The notes below the pieces were generated by a model. It was given only the letters and a program-made list of their open reading frames with translations. It was not told the origin of the DNA and did no database searches. A program made the translations under genes and the position numbers. Shown piece after piece: positions 56,287 to 64,000 of a stretch of 64,000 nucleotides of DNA (its first letter is position 1; each line of letters begins with the position of its first letter). The DNA is from Billgrantia azerbaijanica (GTDB lineage Bacteria; Pseudomonadota; Gammaproteobacteria; Pseudomonadales; Halomonadaceae): the NCBI GenBank assembly GCA_004551485.1, contig SBLD01000009.1:48014-112013 (forward strand), in the 5' to 3' direction.

Positions 56287-57000
56287 ATGCACGACGCCGA
56301 CACCGTCCACGACCGCGTGCTGATCGTCGAGGACGAGCCCAAGATCGCCCGTCTGGTCGCCGACTACCTCGAAGGCAGCGGTTTCACTGCCGACCACCTG
56401 GATCACGGCGATGCCGTGCTGCCCTGGCTCGAGACGCACAGCGCCGAGGGACAGCCGCCCGCCCTGGTGCTGCTCGACCTGATGCTGCCGGGCACCGACG
56501 GCCTGACGCTGTGCCGCGAGATCCGCCGGCGCTGGCCGGGGGTGGCCATCATCATGCTCACCGCCCGCGTCGAGGAGGTGGACCGCCTGCTCGGCCTCGA
56601 ACTCGGCGCCGACGACTACATCTGCAAGCCGTTCAGCCCCCGCGAGGTGGTGGCGCGGGTCAAGGCCGTGCTGCGCCGCAGCCAGGCGGCGCCCCACGCC
56701 GAGGCCGACGACGGCCTGGTGCTCGACGAGGAGGGTTGGCGGGCGCTCGCCGACGGCCGCGACCTGGAGCTGACCGCCGTGGAGTTCCAGCTGCTCAAGG
56801 TGATGATGCACGCCCCGGGGCGCATCTTCTCCCGCGACCAGTTGATGGACCACATGTACCGCGATCACCGCATCGTCTCCGAGCGCACCGTGGACAGCCA
56901 CGTCAAGAAGCTGCGCCGCAAGATCGCCGAGGCATGGCCGGAGCGCGAGGTGATCCGCTCGGTGTACGGCGTCGGCTACAAGTACCAGCCCGGGGAGTAA
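56287..57000 (+). CDS. baeR: OmpR-family response regulator, BaeR-like
   Basis: A 237-residue regulator with receiver domain (VLIVEDEPKIARL, phospho-acceptor Asp64 in VLLDLMLPGTDG, Lys in YICKPFSP) and a C-terminal winged helix (ELTAVEFQLLKVMMHAPGRIFSRDQLMDHMY and HVKKLRRKI). It follows the kinase gene by 13 bases with AAGGAAGAG upstream. It probably binds the TGCA arrays before the kinase gene and before the spy-like gene. Confidence 0.87.
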   Translation: MHDADTVHDRVLIVEDEPKIARLVADYLEGSGFTADHLDHGDAVLPWLETHSAEGQPPALVLLDLMLPGTDGLTLCREIRRRWPGVAIIMLTARVEEVDRLLGLELGADDYICKPFSPREVVARVKAVLRRSQAAPHAEADDGLVLDEEGWRALADGRDLELTAVEFQLLKVMMHAPGRIFSRDQLMDHMYRDHRIVSERTVDSHVKKLRRKIAEAWPEREVIRSVYGVGYKYQPGE

Positions 57001-57023
57001 AGGAAATGCTGAACAAATAGGGA

Positions 57024-57061
57024 TGCACGGCTTTTGCACGCTTCCTGCATGGCCGTTGCAC
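57024..57061 (+). promoter_or_regulatory. Four 11-bp-phased TGCA half-sites before the spy-like gene
   Basis: TGCAC (57024), TGCAC (57035), TGCAT (57046) and TGCAC (57057) start exactly 11 bp apart, within 11-mers of shape NNNTGCAYGSY. They lie between the regulator stop and the spy-like start. A related array precedes the kinase gene (54768-54805). The regular one-turn spacing is typical of OmpR-type binding sites. Confidence 0.7.
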
Positions 57062-57111
57062 GGCGAGGAGAGAGACTGACAGTGTCACCCACCCGCCAAG
57101 GAGCTGCCGAC

Positions 57112-57789
57112 ATGACGCCCCCTCTCAAGCCCTCACTCTCACGTCGACTGCTGATGCCCGCCCTGCTCGCCGTGGCCGTTGCCCCGCTGGCGCTGACCGC
57201 TACCGCCTTCCCCGACAAGGCCGGCGACTGGTCCGAGGAACGCCAGGAGCGAATGGAGGAGCACCGCGAGGCCCTGTTCGAGCGCGCCGGTATCGATGAA
57301 GCCACCCGCGAGGCGCTGGCCGAGGCCCGCGACGAGCACCACCAGGCGCTGCGCGAACTGCATGAACAGCACCGCGAACGCCTTGGCGCGATTCTCGATG
57401 AGCAGCAGCGCGAGGCCCTGCAGGTGGCCCGCCGCGAGCTGCGCGAGGAGTATCGTGCCGAGCGCCGCGAGGCCAGGCAGCAGCGGCTGACCGAGCTGGT
57501 CGACGGCTGGGGACTCAGCGACGCGGAGCGCGCGCAGCTCACGGAGGTGCGGGAATCCTTCTATGCCGGGATGCGGGCCCTGCGCGACCGGGAGTTCGAC
57601 TCCCGCAAGGACCGCCGCGACGCCTGGCAGGCGCTGCGCGAGGAGCACCATGCGGCGCTCGGCGAGCTGCTGTCCGACGAGCAGATCGCCGAGCTCAAGG
57701 CCGCCATGGCGCCGCGCGGCAGGCACGGCCACGGCAGGCACCACGGCCACCCCCACCACTTCGGCAAGGGCGACTATCGCCACGGCTGA
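57112..57789 (+). CDS. Spy/CpxP-like periplasmic protein with His-rich tail
   Basis: A 225-residue exported protein: signal peptide (residues 1-32), then a highly charged, helical Glu/Arg/Gln-rich body with repeated helices (EERQERMEEHREAL, LREEYRAERREARQQRL) as in Spy/CpxP chaperones and zinc-resistance-associated proteins. It is longer than E. coli Spy (161), which suggests two copies of the motif. The C-terminus RGRHGHGRHHGHPHHFG is strongly His-rich and could bind zinc or copper. AAGGAG precedes the start. It lies behind the two-component genes and phased repeats. Confidence 0.76.
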   Translation: MTPPLKPSLSRRLLMPALLAVAVAPLALTATAFPDKAGDWSEERQERMEEHREALFERAGIDEATREALAEARDEHHQALRELHEQHRERLGAILDEQQREALQVARRELREEYRAERREARQQRLTELVDGWGLSDAERAQLTEVRESFYAGMRALRDREFDSRKDRRDAWQALREEHHAALGELLSDEQIAELKAAMAPRGRHGHGRHHGHPHHFGKGDYRHG

Positions 57790-57827
57790 TTCGTCTGCCG
57801 CTCCCGACCACACCGTCACTGATATCA

Positions 57828-57847
57828 CGCCCGGCCCTGGCCGGGCG
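57828..57847 (+). terminator. Hairpin terminator after the spy-like gene
   Basis: CGCCCGGCC, CT loop, GGCCGGGCG, followed by TTCTCG. A perfect 9-bp GC stem 38 bases after the stop, with a short T-rich tail, fits an intrinsic terminator. Confidence 0.7.
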
Positions 57848-57949
57848 TTCTCGTGTCGGAAGCGCCCTCGGCTACAGCCGATCTTGCGGCTATGCAACAG
57901 CGAGGAGTAACGTTATGGGCCTGCTTGTTTAGCCTGCAAAGGAACCGCC

Positions 57950-59683
57950 ATGTCCCGCGTCCGCGACGGATCCGGTTATCGCCTCCCCCTCCCCGGCCAC
58001 GCCCTGCTCACCGCCTGGCGCCAGGGCTATGGCCTCGCCGAGCTGCGCCGCGACCTGCTCGCCGGGCTCACCATCGGCATCGTCGCCGTGCCGCTCTCCA
58101 TGGCGCTGGCCATCGCCACCGGGGTGCCGCCCCAGCACGGCCTCTACACCGCCATCATCGCCGGCGCCATCATCGCGCTCACCGGCGGCTCGCGCTTCAA
58201 CATCTCCGGCCCCACGGCGGCCTTCGTGGTGATCCTCTTCCCCATCGTCGGCAGCCACGGCGTGGGCGGGCTCTTGATCGCTACCCTGATGGCGGGGCTG
58301 ATCCTGGTGGCACTGGGCCTGGCGCGTCTCGGCAGCCTGATCCAGTTCGTGCCCTACCCGGTGGTGTTGGGCTTCACGGCCGGCATCGCCGTGGTGATCG
58401 CCCTGCTGCAGCTGCCCGACTTCCTCGGCCTCACCGGCGTCGAGCTCGGCGACAGCACCCTGCACAACCTGGCCGCCATCGTGCGCGCCCTGCCAAGCGT
58501 GGCGCCGGCCGAACTCGGCGTGGGGCTGGTGACGCTCGCCACCCTGATCCTCTGGCCACGGCTGAAGCTGCCGGTACCGGCCCCGCTGGTCGGCCTGGTG
58601 GTCGGCACCCTGGCTGCGCTAGCGGTCGGCGCGCTGGGCGTGGAGATCGATACCATCGCCTCGCGCTTCCACTGGGCGTTCCATGGGCAGAGCGGCAGCG
58701 GCATCCCACCCTTCGCCCCGGCTCCGGTGCTGCCCTGGCAGCTGCCGGGGCCGGACGGCACGCCGCTCAGCGTGGATTTCGCGCTGATCCGTGAGCTGCT
58801 CGGCCCGGCGCTGGCCATCGCCATGCTGGCGGCCATCGAGTCGCTGCTCTGTGCCGTGGTGGCCGACGGCCTCACCCGCACCCGCCACGACCCCAATGCC
58901 GAGCTGATCGGCCAGGGGCTCGGCAACATCGCCGTGCCCTTCTTCGGCGGCATTACCGCCACCGCCGCGCTGGCGCGTACCGCCACCAACATCCGTAGCG
59001 GGGCGGCCTCGCCCCTGGCCGCGGTGATCCACGCCCTGGTGGTGCTGCTTGCGGTGGTGGCGCTGGCCGGGGTGCTGGGGCTGGTGCCCATGGCGGCGCT
59101 CGCGGCGCTGCTGTTCATCATCGCCTGGAACATGAGCGAGGCGCGCCACTTCGTGCACACCCTGAAGGGGGCGCCGGGCAGCGACGTGGCGATCCTGGTG
59201 ATCTGCTTCGGCCTCACCGTGGTGTTCGACATGGTGCTGGCCGTGGCGGTGGGCATGGGGCTCGCCGCGGCGCTGTTCATCCGCCGCATGGCGGAGGTCA
59301 CCCATGCCCGCCGGCTGGGCAGCGACGATGAGATAGCGCGGCAGCTGCCACGCCAGGTGGCCCTCTACGACGTCAACGGTCCGCTGTTCTTCGGTGCCGC
59401 CGAGAAGGCCATGGCGACGCTGCGCGTGGTCGACCCGGAGGTGAAGGTGGTGCTGCTCGACATGCACGACGTGCCGAGCCTCGACGCCACCGCCATCGTC
59501 GCCCTGCAGACGCTGGCCGAGGAGCTTCACTCGCAACAGGTGGGGCTGATCTTCGTCGGCATGGCGCCGCGCCAGGTGGTCAAGCTCAAGCGCGCCGGGC
59601 TCCGCCGCGAGGCGGGCCGCCTCGCCGTGGTGCGCGACCTGCCCCAGGGTCGGCGCCTCGCCGAGCGCTGGCTGGCCCGCTGA
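57950..59683 (+). CDS. dauA: SulP-family transporter, DauA-like (C4-dicarboxylate)
   Basis: A 577-residue SLC26/SulP transporter with about 12-14 membrane segments (residues 30-445) and a C-terminal STAS domain (about 455-577; VVLLDMHDVPSLDATAIVAL). It resembles E. coli DauA closely: [50 protein letters not shown], and GQGLGNIAVPFFGGITATAA in pattern. DauA moves succinate and other C4 acids at acidic pH and can affect C4 metabolism. AAAGGAACC precedes the start at 57950. Confidence 0.83.
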   Translation: MSRVRDGSGYRLPLPGHALLTAWRQGYGLAELRRDLLAGLTIGIVAVPLSMALAIATGVPPQHGLYTAIIAGAIIALTGGSRFNISGPTAAFVVILFPIVGSHGVGGLLIATLMAGLILVALGLARLGSLIQFVPYPVVLGFTAGIAVVIALLQLPDFLGLTGVELGDSTLHNLAAIVRALPSVAPAELGVGLVTLATLILWPRLKLPVPAPLVGLVVGTLAALAVGALGVEIDTIASRFHWAFHGQSGSGIPPFAPAPVLPWQLPGPDGTPLSVDFALIRELLGPALAIAMLAAIESLLCAVVADGLTRTRHDPNAELIGQGLGNIAVPFFGGITATAALARTATNIRSGAASPLAAVIHALVVLLAVVALAGVLGLVPMAALAALLFIIAWNMSEARHFVHTLKGAPGSDVAILVICFGLTVVFDMVLAVAVGMGLAAALFIRRMAEVTHARRLGSDDEIARQLPRQVALYDVNGPLFFGAAEKAMATLRVVDPEVKVVLLDMHDVPSLDATAIVALQTLAEELHSQQVGLIFVGMAPRQVVKLKRAGLRREAGRLAVVRDLPQGRRLAERWLAR

Positions 59684-59692
59684 GCACCGGCC

Positions 59693-60112
59693 TCACTCGC
59701 CGTGCAGGGTGGCAATCAGCCGGCGGGCCCCGCCATGCTCGCGATGCTCGCCGAGCCAGATGCCCTGCCAGGTACCGAGCGCCAGGCCGCCGCCCCGCAC
59801 CGCCAGGCTGAGCTGGGTGCCGAGCAGGCTGGCACAGACGTGGGCCGGCATATCGTCCGGCCCCTCCAGGGTGTGGCGGAAGTAGGGCAGGTCGCCCGGC
59901 ACCAGCTTGCGCAGGAAGGCGTCGAGGTCGTGGCGCACGTCCGGGTCGGCGTTCTCGTTGAGGGTCAGCGACGCCGAGGTGTGCAGCAACTGCAGGTGCA
60001 AGAGCCCCGTCGACACCTCGCGCAGCCAGGGCAGGCCCTCGACCACCTCGTCGGTGATCAGGTGAAAGCCGCGCGGGCGCGGTGTCAGTCGCAGCTCCTG
60101 CTGTCGCCACAT
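59693..60112 (-). CDS. yjbQ: YjbQ-family protein (UPF0047)
   Basis: A 139-residue protein of the YjbQ/UPF0047 family: [37 protein letters not shown] (conserved His and Asn/Glu cluster), and [20 protein letters not shown] with the C-terminal HR(E)HGG motif. Members have weak thiamine-phosphate synthase activity in genetic tests; the physiological role is unsettled. It is convergent with the dauA-like gene, separated by nine bases. Confidence 0.88.
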   Translation of the reverse strand: MWRQQELRLTPRPRGFHLITDEVVEGLPWLREVSTGLLHLQLLHTSASLTLNENADPDVRHDLDAFLRKLVPGDLPYFRHTLEGPDDMPAHVCASLLGTQLSLAVRGGGLALGTWQGIWLGEHREHGGARRLIATLHGE

Positions 60113-60222
60113 GGTCGGGCTCCTCTTGGAAGGGATGTTCCCGCCATGCTAACGCGCTGGACCACCAGCTCAAGGGCCGCCCCCGGCAGAGCTATCGCTT
60201 CAGCCTTGGGTAGCAGGCCAAG

Positions 60223-60343
60223 GTGGGAGGCCGGCTCTCCGGCGGTTCGACGCTTCGACGAAGGCGCCACCAGGCGCCCGGTTTGGGCAGCGCTACGCGC
60301 TGCTTCGCGAGCTAAAGTCGAGGCGTCGAACCGTCCCTCCCAC
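60223..60343. repeat. REP-like palindromic intergenic element, copy 2
   Basis: A 121-bp relative of the element at 31903-31992 with the same GTGGGAGG/CCTCCCAC ends and shared blocks (GGAGGCCGGCTCT, CTGCTTCGCGAGCT). It carries an extra pair of arms, GGTTCGACGCTTCGAC and GTCGAGGCGTCGAACC, and a changed but still paired inner stem CAGCG-CTACG-CGCTG. It lies between the yjbQ and cupin genes. Confidence 0.75.
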
Positions 60344-60391
60344 GGAATAACTGCACCAACCCCTGCGCCTGGCGGGGGCGGCCGGCGCGCC

Positions 60392-60877
60392 TCAGTTCCG
60401 CGGATCGTCCTGCGGATCGAGGTACTCGATACCCCAGGGGCCGGTGCCGTGGAGCTGGATGGTGGTCTCGCCCTCGGCGTAGCCGAACATGGGGTCGCCG
60501 GGCGACATGATGGCGTAGCCGCCCACCGGCAGGGCCTGGGTCGCCTCGCGGTCGAAGGTCTCGCCGTGGGCAAAGTGCAGGGTACCTTCGAGCACCGTGA
60601 CCCGCTCGTAGGCGGGGTGGACGTGCGGGCGGATCTCGTAACCGTCATCGAGACGGATGCGCAGGGTGAAGGGCTCCTCCTCGGCCAGGTTGCCTTCGAT
60701 GATGGCGATCTCCGCGCCTTCACCCATGGAGCCCACCGGCCCCCACTCGAGCGCGTCGGCGGTACCGATCAGATGGCCATTGCCGTGATAGGTATCGGCC
60801 TGCAAGGTACTGCCGCCGGCGGCCAGGGCAAGTGCCAGGGTGATGGCGGTGGTAGTGAGCGTCTTGTCGTGAATCAT
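60392..60877 (-). CDS. Exported cupin-domain protein
   Basis: A 161-residue protein with a signal peptide (residues 1-27, cleavage near LQADT) and one cupin domain. Metal ligands are seen as His85, His87 and Glu91 in IRPHVHPAYERVTVLEG, with a later His in LHFAHG. Start 60877 is chosen because it gives the signal peptide and follows AGGAACAG. Function unknown; such proteins may bind or detoxify small molecules in the periplasm. Between it and the next gene (60878-61055) I see nothing. Confidence 0.78.
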   Translation of the reverse strand: MIHDKTLTTTAITLALALAAGGSTLQADTYHGNGHLIGTADALEWGPVGSMGEGAEIAIIEGNLAEEEPFTLRIRLDDGYEIRPHVHPAYERVTVLEGTLHFAHGETFDREATQALPVGGYAIMSPGDPMFGYAEGETTIQLHGTGPWGIEYLDPQDDPRN

Positions 60878-61055
60878 GGTTCTGTTCCTCGTACGGCTGT
60901 CAGGGGCACGGCTCGATCGCCGTGTTGCCCCATGACGCAGCAGGACAGACAAGTGTTCCCGCTTTTTCCCGGGAACCTGAAGGCCTCGTGCTGCGTCCCT
61001 GGGCTACCGCTTGCCCACGCCAGCCGGGCGGCCCATGCTCGAAGGAGCCCCTCTC

Positions 61056-61748
61056 ATGCCCCTCGCCCATCCACTCACTCCGCCCCCGCTGTCGTGGCCC
61101 CCCAGCCAGGCCGCGGAGGAGACGAGGCCGACCATGAGCGATCGCCATGCCGATCCGCGCCAATGGTTCGAGGCGCGCCTGGAGCCGCTCCTCGACCGGC
61201 TCTATGGCACGGCCCTGCGCCTGACCCGCAACCCCGACGATGCCGAAGACATCGTCGCCGAGGCGGTGAGCAAGGCGTGGCGGCGCCTCGACGAGCTGCG
61301 CGACCCGTCGCGCTTCGACGCCTGGCTGTTCCACATCCTCTCCAACACCTTCATCAGCGAGTGGCGCCGCCGCCAGTGCCGCCCCCAGCCGGCCTGCGAC
61401 CCCGACGCGGTGGAGCATCTGGAGGGCGGGGACTTCACGCTGTTCCAGCAGCTCCACCAGCCCTTCCTGCTGTGGTGGGGCAGCCTCGAGGAGCAGTTCT
61501 TCAACCAGCTGCTGCAGGAGGACCTGGCGCGCGCCCTGGACGCCCTGCCCGACCCCTTCCGGGTGGCGATCGTGCTGGTGGAGGTGCAGGGTTATACGTA
61601 TGAGGAGGTGTCCCGCCTGCTGGGGATTCCGTTGGGCACCGTACGCTCACGGCTGAGCCGTGCCCGCGCCCTGCTGCAGAAGCGGCTGTGGGAACAGGCC
61701 AGGGAAGCGGGCCTCGCCTCACCGGGACAGGGAGGAACGCAACCATGA
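61056..61748 (+). CDS. RNA polymerase sigma factor, ECF-type
   Basis: A 230-residue ECF sigma factor: region 2 (LYGTALRLTRNPDDAEDIVAEAVSKAWRRLDEL in pattern and FDAWLFHILSNTFISEWRR) and region 4 (ALDALPDPFRVAIVLVEVQGYTYEEVSRLLGIPLGTVRSRLSRAR in pattern). AAGGAG supports start 61056; 61134 (MSDRHADPRQ) is an alternative that would drop a Pro-rich leader of 26 residues. It overlaps the following zinc-finger gene. A second sigma/anti-sigma pair in the window is at 7974-8794. Confidence 0.87.
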   Translation: MPLAHPLTPPPLSWPPSQAAEETRPTMSDRHADPRQWFEARLEPLLDRLYGTALRLTRNPDDAEDIVAEAVSKAWRRLDELRDPSRFDAWLFHILSNTFISEWRRRQCRPQPACDPDAVEHLEGGDFTLFQQLHQPFLLWWGSLEEQFFNQLLQEDLARALDALPDPFRVAIVLVEVQGYTYEEVSRLLGIPLGTVRSRLSRARALLQKRLWEQAREAGLASPGQGGTQP

Positions 61749-62008
61749 GCCCGAGAGAGCTGAGCTGCGAGGACGTGATCGAGCGACTCTTCGACTACCT
61801 CGACCGCGAGCTGGATGACCGGCAGGCCGCGGAGATCGAACGCCACCTGGCAAAGTGCCGCGACTGCTACTCGCGCGCCGAATTCGAGCAACGACTTCGG
61901 GACAGGGTGGAGGCGTCCGGCACGGTGACGGCGCCGCCGCGGCTGCGGCGGCGAGTACGGCGGCTGCTCGACCGCTTCGACGAAGGCGATCCCGATGATA
62001 CGCCCTGA
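61745..62008 (+). CDS. Zinc-finger anti-sigma factor (zf-HC2)
   Basis: An 87-residue cytoplasmic protein with the zinc motif H-x3-C-x2-C in IERHLAKCRDCYS (residues 32-44) and an upstream Cys8 (LSCEDVIERLFDYLDREL). This matches small redox-sensitive anti-sigma factors such as the ZAS type. The start overlaps the sigma factor stop (ATGA), so the pair is coupled. The third gene, a methyltransferase, follows by 19 bases and is probably controlled by this sigma. Confidence 0.82.
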   Translation: MSPRELSCEDVIERLFDYLDRELDDRQAAEIERHLAKCRDCYSRAEFEQRLRDRVEASGTVTAPPRLRRRVRRLLDRFDEGDPDDTP

Positions 62009-62027
62009 CCGCTAAGGAGCATCCTTT

Positions 62028-63266
62028 ATGGTGGCCATCCTCGGCTATTCCCGTGAGCAGATCGTCGCCGCGGTGCAGGCCATGTACACTGCCGTGGCCG
62101 ACATGCCGGACTCGCCCTTCCACTTTCCCGTCGGCGGCGGCACCAGCCAGCGGCTGGGCTACCCGCCGGCGCAGACGGACACCGTGCCGCCGTCACTGTT
62201 GGCCTCTTTTGCCGGGGTCGGCTACCCCTTTCGCGCCGGGGCGATCCAGCCCGGTGACCGGGTGCTCGACCTCGGTGCCGGGGCGGGCGTCGATTCGCTG
62301 ATCGCCAGCCGCCTCGTCGGGCCCGACGGGCGGGTCTTCGCTCTCGACCTCACCGCCGCCATGACACGCAAGCTCAAGGAGATGGCCGTCGAGCAGGGCA
62401 TCGGCAACCTTGGCGTGATCCAGGCCTCGGCCGAGCGGCTGCCACTGCCCGACGCCAGCGTCGACAGCATCACCAGCAACGGTGCGCTCAACCTGGTGCC
62501 GGACAAGCGCCGAGCCATCGCCGAGCTGTTTCGCGTACTGAGGCCCGGCGGGCGGCTGCAACTTGCCGACGTGGTGATTCACCGCCCGGTCTCGGTGGAC
62601 TGCCACGAGGACCCGCGGCTATGGGTGGAATGCGTGGTGGGGGCCACGGTGAAGGAGGACCTGTTGGCGCTGTTCGCCGAGGCGGGTTTCGAGAATATCG
62701 AGGTGGTGGGGCGTCATGACTACTTCGCCATGAGCCCCAGCGCCCAGACTCGCGAGATCGCGGCGAGCTTCGGCGCCCACACCATCGAGCTAGGCATGCG
62801 TCGTGCGGCCGAGCCACCCTCTCCGCTCAGCCGCTGGCGCCATCGCCTCGATCCGCGCCGCGCCTGGCGCCGGCTCAAGCGCCGCGGCCTGCTCGGCGTG
62901 GCCGCCCTCGTGCTGGCGCTCGTGAGCTGCTACGGCACCCTGACACTGGTCGCCCTGCTGCCGCTGCTCGGCATCGGTCTCGCCGTGAACGACGGCGCCT
63001 GGGCCACCATCATCGCCGCCTTCGTGCTGCTGACGCTGGGCGTGCTAGCGGCCGGCTTCCGCCGCCACCGCGCCACCGGTCCGCCCCTGCTGGCCGCAGC
63101 CGGCGCGGCCACGGTGCTCTACGCGCTGTTCGTCGACTACCACGCCCTGGTGGAACTGGCCGGCTTCGTGCTGCTGACCGCTGCCGCGCTGTGGGACCTG
63201 CGCCAGCGACGGCACCAGGAGGCGCGGTTGCTGGGGTTGAACCAGCTCGCAAAAAAAGGGGCGTGA
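62028..63266 (+). CDS. Methyltransferase fused to a MerC-like membrane domain
   Basis: A 412-residue two-part protein. Residues 55-235 are a class I SAM methyltransferase of the arsenite-methyltransferase-like group (VLDLGAGAGVDSLIA, VFALDLTAAM, LPLPDASVDSITSNGALNLVPDK in pattern, RVLRPGGRLQLADVV). Cys residues lie at about 191 and 204, fewer than in proven ArsM. After a basic linker, residues 285-395 form four membrane helices (VSCYGTLTLVALLPLLGIG...) resembling MerC/MerT-like small carriers. AAGGAG lies upstream. The domain pairing and sigma/anti-sigma context suggest metal or metalloid methylation at the membrane. Confidence 0.78.
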   Translation: MVAILGYSREQIVAAVQAMYTAVADMPDSPFHFPVGGGTSQRLGYPPAQTDTVPPSLLASFAGVGYPFRAGAIQPGDRVLDLGAGAGVDSLIASRLVGPDGRVFALDLTAAMTRKLKEMAVEQGIGNLGVIQASAERLPLPDASVDSITSNGALNLVPDKRRAIAELFRVLRPGGRLQLADVVIHRPVSVDCHEDPRLWVECVVGATVKEDLLALFAEAGFENIEVVGRHDYFAMSPSAQTREIAASFGAHTIELGMRRAAEPPSPLSRWRHRLDPRRAWRRLKRRGLLGVAALVLALVSCYGTLTLVALLPLLGIGLAVNDGAWATIIAAFVLLTLGVLAAGFRRHRATGPPLLAAAGAATVLYALFVDYHALVELAGFVLLTAAALWDLRQRRHQEARLLGLNQLAKKGA

Positions 63267-63281
63267 CCACCGTCACGCCCC
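63258..63281 (-). terminator. Intrinsic terminator of the aldehyde dehydrogenase gene
   Basis: GGGGCGTGAC and GTCACGCCCC form a perfect 10-bp stem with a CACC loop, and the minus strand continues into seven T (63257-63251). It therefore ends minus-strand transcription from the dehydrogenase gene. It overlaps the last codons and stop of the convergent methyltransferase gene. Confidence 0.82.
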
Positions 63282-63365
63282 CAACCCTCACGGCTCACAC
63301 CACTGCTTGCCTTTCGGGAGAGCTCATCGCATGAAAACCACCGTACTGCACACTACCCGGCGGGA

Positions 63366-64000
63366 TCAGAAGAAGCCCAGCGGGTTGGTGTCATAGCTCA
63401 CCAGCAGGTTCTTGGTCTGCTGGTAGTGCTCCAGCGCCACCTTGTGGGTCTCGCGGCCGATGCCGGACTTCTTGTAGCCACCGAACGCGGCGTGCGCCGG
63501 GTACTGGTGGTAGCAGTTGGTCCAGACGCGGCCGGCCTGAATGCCACGACCCATGCGGAAGGAACGGTTGATGTCGCGGCTCCACACCCCGGCGCCGAGG
63601 CCGAACTCGGTGTCGTTGGCGATCGCCAGGGCCTCCGCCTCGTCCTTGAAGGTGGTCACCGCCACCACCGGACCGAAGATCTCCTCCTGGAAGACGCGCA
63701 TCTTGTTGTGACCCTTGAGCAGGGTCGGCTGGATGTAGTAGCCCTTGTCGTAGGCCGGGTCGAAGCTTTCCTTGTCGCCGCCGGTCAGGAATTCCGCCCC
63801 CTCCTCGCGGGCGACCTCCATGTAGGACATGATCTTGTCGAACTGCTCCTGGGAGGCCTGGGCGCCGACCTGGACGTCGGTATCCAGCGGGTTGCCGCGC
63901 TTGATGGTCTTCACCCGCTCCATGACCCGCGCCATGAAGGGCTCGTAGATGCTCTCCTGGATCAGCGCCCGCGACGGGCAGGTGCACACCTCGCCCTGGT
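63366..64000 (-). CDS. Aldehyde dehydrogenase, C-terminal part
   Basis: The last 211 or so residues of an NAD-dependent aldehyde dehydrogenase; the gene runs off the window edge. The visible start [10 protein letters not shown] contains the catalytic Cys, and [38 protein letters not shown] and [15 protein letters not shown] in pattern are the usual C-terminal blocks. The sequence is of the AldB/ExaC acetaldehyde dehydrogenase type (GQEQ-less, ending NPLGFF). It is followed by a good intrinsic terminator. The 99 bases between that and the convergent gene hold nothing else. Confidence 0.87.
   Translation of the reverse strand, partial: QGEVCTCPSRALIQESIYEPFMARVMERVKTIKRGNPLDTDVQVGAQASQEQFDKIMSYMEVAREEGAEFLTGGDKESFDPAYDKGYYIQPTLLKGHNKMRVFQEEIFGPVVAVTTFKDEAEALAIANDTEFGLGAGVWSRDINRSFRMGRGIQAGRVWTNCYHQYPAHAAFGGYKKSGIGRETHKVALEHYQQTKNLLVSYDTNPLGFF

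Noticed and set aside
57915-57932. A five-codon reading frame with a ribosome site before dauA
   Set aside because: Too short to support, no attenuator structure seen after it.

Overview
The window looks like a chromosomal segment of a moderately halophilic gammaproteobacterium of the Halomonadaceae (Halomonas-like). The reasons are high GC, strong Shine-Dalgarno sites, many ATGA start/stop overlaps, a full ectoine-catabolism cluster (doeA, doeB, doeX, doeC, doeD with eutB, eutC and enuR) and Halomonas-type intergenic palindromes. Genus assignment is inference. I see no rRNA, tRNA, CRISPR array, insertion sequence or integrase.

Layout. 1-4.8 kb: the end of a kinase-like gene and a YnjBCD-type ABC importer. 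4.0-6.5 kb: a YiiX-like cysteine hydrolase and a two-gene DUF3179/membrane operon. 6.6-8.8 kb: two glycosyltransferases of the families named after arsenosugar synthesis, with an ECF-type sigma factor and a zinc-finger anti-sigma. 8.8-15.2 kb: heavy-metal block with a MerR-HMA regulator, a CcdA-like protein, a P1B ATPase and a minimal mercury module (merR, merF, merA), using three clear MerR-type long-spacer promoters. 15.3-19.9 kb: DinB protein, a tubulin-tyrosine-ligase-like multidomain enzyme with a small Glu-rich peptide gene behind it, a small exported protein and a methyltransferase. 20-27.4 kb: a visibly more AT-rich copper/thiol-redox island (CcdA, MerR regulator, DsbE, TauE/SafE, Met/His-rich protein, SCO1, DUF411, TlpA, a broken second ccdA, a BNR-repeat protein, cytochrome c) with two matched CueR-like promoters. 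27.6-45.5 kb: the ectoine cluster on the minus strand and divergent enuR. A four-gene module (decarboxylase, C45 Ntn-hydrolase, ATP-grasp ligase, nitrilase-family amidase) lies between doeX and doeC. 45.5-53.3 kb: two NIT-domain chemoreceptors around NAD salvage (pncA, pncB), a PfpI protein and a DUF3108 protein. 53.6-57.8 kb: lysine exporter, a BaeSR-like two-component system and a Spy-like chaperone. 57.9-64 kb: DauA transporter, YjbQ, a cupin, a second sigma/anti-sigma pair with a methyltransferase-membrane fusion, and the end of an aldehyde dehydrogenase.

How the genes work together. DoeA opens ectoine, DoeB deacetylates the product to diaminobutyrate, DoeD transaminates it and DoeC oxidises it to aspartate. 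EutB and EutC serve the hydroxyectoine branch, and EnuR and DoeX regulate. In the two-component region, four TGCA-type half-sites spaced exactly 11 bp apart occur both before the kinase gene and before the spy-like gene, which suggests one regulon with autoregulation.

Best candidates for something undescribed: (1) the TTL-like ligase carrying PqqD-like and degenerate HprK-like regions, followed by a peptide whose tail alternates glutamate with small residues, reminiscent of a tubulin C-terminal tail; (2) the ligase/decarboxylase/amidase module inside the ectoine operon; (3) the 11-bp-phased operator shared by baeSR-like and spy-like genes; (4) the MerR-HMA fusion with twin promoters and a P1B ATPase carrying a YPC motif.
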